Assembly: GCA_002474345.1 (NCBI GenBank)
Contig: DKQD01000118.1
Location: 1-9,794 of the forward strand
DNA from: Bacteriovoracaceae bacterium UBA7317
GTDB taxonomy: Bacteria > Bdellovibrionota > Bacteriovoracia > Bacteriovoracales > Bacteriovoracaceae
Direction of reading: 5' to 3'
Length of the DNA: 9,794 nt
A program made the position numbers and the translations under genes. Positions 7,111 to 9,794 of this stretch are shown here, one piece after another. Under the pieces are notes generated by a model. That model did no database searches. It was not told where the DNA came from and worked only from the letters and a program-made list of their open reading frames with translations. Each line of letters starts with the position of its first letter. The first letter of the stretch is position 1.

Positions 7111-8268
7111 ATGAACGAAACTATAGTCACATATTTTGCAAAATTTGAATGGTATAAAAGCTTAGTCAAGGCATTGACAGAGACTTTTGGTTTTAATGCA
7201 GAACCACTTATGGTGTTTTTGTTCTTTTTTCTTGCTTCGTTTATTGTCGTGAATGTCATGGCGTTAGTCGGTGGCTTAGGTACCTACGCTGAGAGAAAAA
7301 TCTCAGCTGACCTCCAAATGAGGATGGGGCCAAACCGAGTTGGTCCATACGGACTGATACAATTTTTAGCCGATGGTGTAAAATTCATAATGAAAGAGGG
7401 AATAATTCCCAAGAGTGCTGATACATTCCTGTTTACTTTGGCTCCGATCTTATGCTTGGTAGGAGTCCTTGGTTCCTTAACAGTCGTGCCCTACTCTAGT
7501 GGATTTATCTTATCAGATTTAGATATAGGCCTCTTCTTTTTGATTGGTATATCCTCTTTAGTAGGCTTAGGTATTTTTCTTGGTGGTTATGCGTCAAACT
7601 CTAAGTGGGCTATGTTAGGAGGAATGAGGGCAGCAGCTCAAATTATTTCTTATGAAATACCTGTAGTTATTTCAGCACTAAGCTGCGTCCTTCTGGCTGG
7701 AGGCCTTTCGTTTACAACTCTTATTGAAGCTCAAACCGGTTTTCCACAGGGATGGTTTATTTTTCACAACCCTTTTACTTTTATAGGATTTTTCGTTTTT
7801 TTCGTAGGGGGTTTAGCTGAAACAAACAGAGCTCCCTTTGACCTTCCAGAGGCTGAATCGGAACTCGTATCTGGTTACCACACTGAATATTCCGGTATGA
7901 GATTTGCTTTTTTTGCATTAGCTGAATATATAGAAGTTTTTGTTGTGGCTGGTGTTGCCGTAGCACTATTTCTTGGTGGATATAACGTTCCTTTTGGTTT
8001 AGGTGGTGACGGGATTTTAGGACAGTTTCTTCAATTAGGAGCCTTCTTCAGTAAGACCCTCGTCCTTTACTACGTTGTCATTTGGTTTCGTTGGACGCTT
8101 CCAAGGTTGAGAGTTGACCACTTAATGACTCTGTGTTGGAAATATTTAACTCCAATTGCAATATTTAACTTAATTGGTACGGGCTTTTGGTTATATGGTT
8201 TCGAAGGGAAGTCATTGTTTGAGCTTCTTTTTAAGAGTGGTGCAGCAGCCACTGGCGGTGGGCATTAA
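7111..8268 (+). CDS. nuoH: NADH-quinone oxidoreductase subunit H (NuoH)
   Basis: NuoH (ND1 homologue) forms the quinone chamber and the first part of the proton path at the junction of the two arms of complex I. The 385-residue polytopic protein carries the diagnostic cytoplasmic loops: YAERKISADLQ then MRMGPNRVGPYGLIQFLADG (70-89), KEGIIP (95-100), MRAAAQIISYE (172-182) and NRAPFDLPEAESELVSGYHT (239-258) followed by EYSGMRFA (259-266). RWTLPRLRVD (327-336) lies near the end. E. coli NuoH has 325 residues. The extra length here is an N-terminal extension of about 25 residues, a longer loop around 291-310, and a C-terminal tail ending in SGAAATGGGH. The ATG has a purine-rich site (AAGGGAAAGAG) directly upstream. 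Adjacent nuoA and nuoJ confirm the context; nuoB-G and nuoI are not between them. Confidence 0.96.
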   Translation: MNETIVTYFAKFEWYKSLVKALTETFGFNAEPLMVFLFFFLASFIVVNVMALVGGLGTYAERKISADLQMRMGPNRVGPYGLIQFLADGVKFIMKEGIIPKSADTFLFTLAPILCLVGVLGSLTVVPYSSGFILSDLDIGLFFLIGISSLVGLGIFLGGYASNSKWAMLGGMRAAAQIISYEIPVVISALSCVLLAGGLSFTTLIEAQTGFPQGWFIFHNPFTFIGFFVFFVGGLAETNRAPFDLPEAESELVSGYHTEYSGMRFAFFALAEYIEVFVVAGVAVALFLGGYNVPFGLGGDGILGQFLQLGAFFSKTLVLYYVVIWFRWTLPRLRVDHLMTLCWKYLTPIAIFNLIGTGFWLYGFEGKSLFELLFKSGAAATGGGH

Positions 8269-8289
8269 AGAGAATTAAAGGGGAAATAA

Positions 8290-8823
8290 GTGTTTGGAAA
8301 TATCTTATTTTTAGTATCTGCTCTTTTCTCAGTTCTTGGAGCAGTGGGTGTGGTTGTAACCAAAAATATTATGCACGCATGTGTTTATCTGCTCATGAGT
8401 TTAATTGGTGTTGCGGGGTTGTATCTGACTCTAGGAGCTGACTTTGTAGCAGCAACACAGTTAGTAGTTTATGTAGGTGGTGTAGTAATCCTAATGGTTT
8501 TTGCAGTTATGTTAACTGGTGGTGCGGATTCGCAAAAGTCGAATCGTTTTGGTATCGAAAAGACTCCTATGATGGGAAGTGTTGGGACATATGTTGCTGG
8601 TGGGATAAGTGCAATATTGGCTTCCTATATCGTCATCTATAGGTTATTGCCTAAAATTTTTGAAGCTGAACCGGTAAATTCCACAATGGCTTTTGATAAA
8701 ACAGTAGAAAAGATAGGGATGCTTTTAGTAAGTGACCATGTACTTGCGTTTGAAATCAGTTCAGTTTTATTATTGGGAGCTTTGGTTGGAGCGGCAGTCA
8801 TAGCACGGCCAAAAAGAAACTAA
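8290..8823 (+). CDS. nuoJ: NADH-quinone oxidoreductase subunit J (NuoJ)
   Basis: NuoJ (ND6 homologue) is a membrane subunit of complex I. Its third helix takes part in coupling quinone chemistry to proton pumping. The 177-residue protein has about five hydrophobic segments. It contains the conserved helix ATQLVVYVGGVVILMVFAVML (positions 55-75, Tyr61 in VYVGG), which in the family carries the functional pi-bulge, and the C-terminal EISSVLLLGALVGA (155-168). Translation starts at GTG, preceded by AAAGGGG about 7 bases upstream; no better ATG is available before the first helix. It lies 21 bases after nuoH, where nuoI would usually intervene, and 15 bases before nuoK. Confidence 0.94.
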   Translation: MFGNILFLVSALFSVLGAVGVVVTKNIMHACVYLLMSLIGVAGLYLTLGADFVAATQLVVYVGGVVILMVFAVMLTGGADSQKSNRFGIEKTPMMGSVGTYVAGGISAILASYIVIYRLLPKIFEAEPVNSTMAFDKTVEKIGMLLVSDHVLAFEISSVLLLGALVGAAVIARPKRN

Positions 8824-8838
8824 GCAGGATATAAAATT

Positions 8839-9144
8839 ATGATAACACTTTCATCTTATTTGGTAATTTCGACAATTCTTTTTCTTGCTGGAATTGTCGT
8901 TATGATTGCTAGGAAAAATATTGTAGCCATTCTTTTGGGTATTGAACTAATTCTTAACGCGTCAGCGCTGAATTTTGTTGCATACACAAAATTTGTGAAT
9001 CAAAACTTAGATGGTCACATTTTTCCTCTTTTTATAATTATTGTTGCTGCGGCTGAGGCAGCGGTAGGTTTGGCCATTGTTATAAGATTTTATCAGATAA
9101 GGGAAAGCATACATATAGATGATGCAACTCAATTACAACAGTAA
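8839..9144 (+). CDS. nuoK: NADH-quinone oxidoreductase subunit K (NuoK)
   Basis: NuoK (ND4L homologue) is a three-helix proton-channel subunit of complex I. The 101-residue length is typical. Both buried glutamates needed for proton transfer in the family are present: Glu36 in LLGIELILNA and Glu73 in VAAAEAAVGLAI (E. coli Glu36 and Glu72). The three hydrophobic helices span about 6-24, 28-50 and 60-86, and the short C-terminal tail is polar. AGGA lies 9-10 bases before the ATG. It sits between nuoJ and nuoL, the standard order for this part of the operon. Confidence 0.96.
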   Translation: MITLSSYLVISTILFLAGIVVMIARKNIVAILLGIELILNASALNFVAYTKFVNQNLDGHIFPLFIIIVAAAEAAVGLAIVIRFYQIRESIHIDDATQLQQ

Positions 9145-9168
9145 GAAGAATTAAAAAGGTTTTCGTTT

Positions 9169-9794
9169 ATGGATTATACAGTTGGAAGTGTAGCACCGAT
9201 TGTCCTCCTACCCTTTTTTGCGTTTGCTATAAATGCATTTATTGTTAAGAGGTTTACAAGGACGGCAGTTGCAATAAGTTGCTTGGCGATTTTTGGTTCT
9301 CTTCTTTACAGTTTAGCAATCTTTAAAGATTTTGTTTTTGGCCAATACGCGACAGATTATTATATCCACAAAGTCTTTACTTGGTTCGATCTAGGGCCAT
9401 CATTCAAACTGAATATGGGAATCTATATAGACAACATGACTGCCGTTATGTTGCTGATGGTATCGGGTTGTGCCTTCCTTATCCATATTTTCTCCACTTA
9501 TTATATGGCTGATGACATAAGGTTTGGCCGCTTTTTTGTTTATATGTCCCTTTTTACATCAGCGATGTTGGGCTTGGTTGTTTCGGATAACCTTCTCGGG
9601 GTTTTTATCTTTTGGGAAATAATGGGTTTTTGCTCTTATTCATTAATCGGGCATTATTATGAAAAAGAAGAAGCAGGAGCAGCCTCAATAAAGGCTTTCA
9701 TGACTACAAGGGTAGGAGATGTTTTCTTTCTCCTCGGAATAGTTATGGTCTGGCACACAGTGGCAAGAGCCACTGGTGAAGGAAGCGTTGCCCT
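9169..9794 (+). CDS. nuoL: NADH-quinone oxidoreductase subunit L (NuoL), 3' end cut off
   Basis: NuoL (ND5 homologue) is the distal antiporter-like proton pump of the complex I membrane arm. The first 208 codons are present and the frame is open to the window edge; the full protein is usually about 600-700 residues. The visible part has several membrane helices and the family blocks IDNMTAVMLLMVSG (87-100), VVSDNLLGVFIFWEIMGFCS (137-156) and ASIKAFMTTRVGD (172-184). Glu150 in FWEIMG matches the essential helix-5 glutamate (E. coli Glu144), and Arg181 lies in the conserved TRVGD block. AAAAAGG lies 9 bases before the ATG. The gap after nuoK is 24 bases. nuoM and nuoN would be expected to follow. 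Confidence 0.95.
   Translation, partial: MDYTVGSVAPIVLLPFFAFAINAFIVKRFTRTAVAISCLAIFGSLLYSLAIFKDFVFGQYATDYYIHKVFTWFDLGPSFKLNMGIYIDNMTAVMLLMVSGCAFLIHIFSTYYMADDIRFGRFFVYMSLFTSAMLGLVVSDNLLGVFIFWEIMGFCSYSLIGHYYEKEEAGAASIKAFMTTRVGDVFFLLGIVMVWHTVARATGEGSVA

Noticed and set aside
7781..8252. Two minus-strand frames inside nuoH
   Set aside because: They are antisense to conserved membrane segments of NuoH and resemble no known family.
8527..8545. Inverted repeat GATTCG/CGAATC with a 7-base loop
   Set aside because: It lies inside nuoJ coding sequence for a polar loop and lacks a T-run, so it is probably chance rather than a terminator or operator.
1..9794. A new defence, mobile or secretion system
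   Set aside because: Every long frame is a recognisable housekeeping gene, and no integrase, transposase, repeat array or unknown gene group is present.

Overview
The window is ordinary chromosomal DNA from an AT-rich Gram-negative bacterium. It holds two divergent operons separated by a promoter region of about 220 bp. SurA-type periplasmic chaperones imply an outer membrane. The low GC, the Lys/Asn/Ser/Phe-rich proteins, the mfd-PPIC-surA-pdxA cluster and a complex I operon that goes straight from nuoA to nuoH suggest Bdellovibrionota, perhaps a marine Halobacteriovorax-like predator. That assignment is inference from general knowledge and was not tested.

Left part (about 1-6446, minus strand). 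Reading along the minus strand, the order is mfd (transcription-repair coupling factor), a secreted PPIC-type peptidyl-prolyl isomerase, a SurA-like chaperone and pdxA (vitamin B6 synthesis). The last two overlap by 4 bases (ATGA). At the left edge, seven codons of a possible further gene on the same strand (23 down to 1) run off the window. The two periplasmic proteins look complementary. The first keeps the parvulin signature residues. The second keeps the SurA chaperone architecture, but its single parvulin-like region appears to have lost them.

Middle (about 6447-6666). This is the divergent intergenic region. It contains a fair sigma-70-like promoter for the plus-strand operon, a weaker one for mfd, and a Shine-Dalgarno sequence that places the nuoA start at the ATG at 6667.

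Right part (6667-9794, plus strand). Five consecutive genes encode complex I membrane-arm subunits: nuoA, nuoH, nuoJ, nuoK and nuoL, the last cut by the window end. The peripheral-arm genes nuoB, C/D, E, F, G and I, which usually lie between nuoA and nuoJ, are absent here. If the organism has a complete enzyme, they must be elsewhere. Together these subunits form most of the proton-translocating, quinone-binding membrane part of NADH:quinone oxidoreductase.

I found no mobile elements, CRISPR arrays, RNA genes or convincing intrinsic terminators, and nothing that supports a new defence or other accessory system. The points worth checking are the complex I gene order, the degenerate parvulin in the SurA homologue, and the altered N-terminal signature of PdxA.
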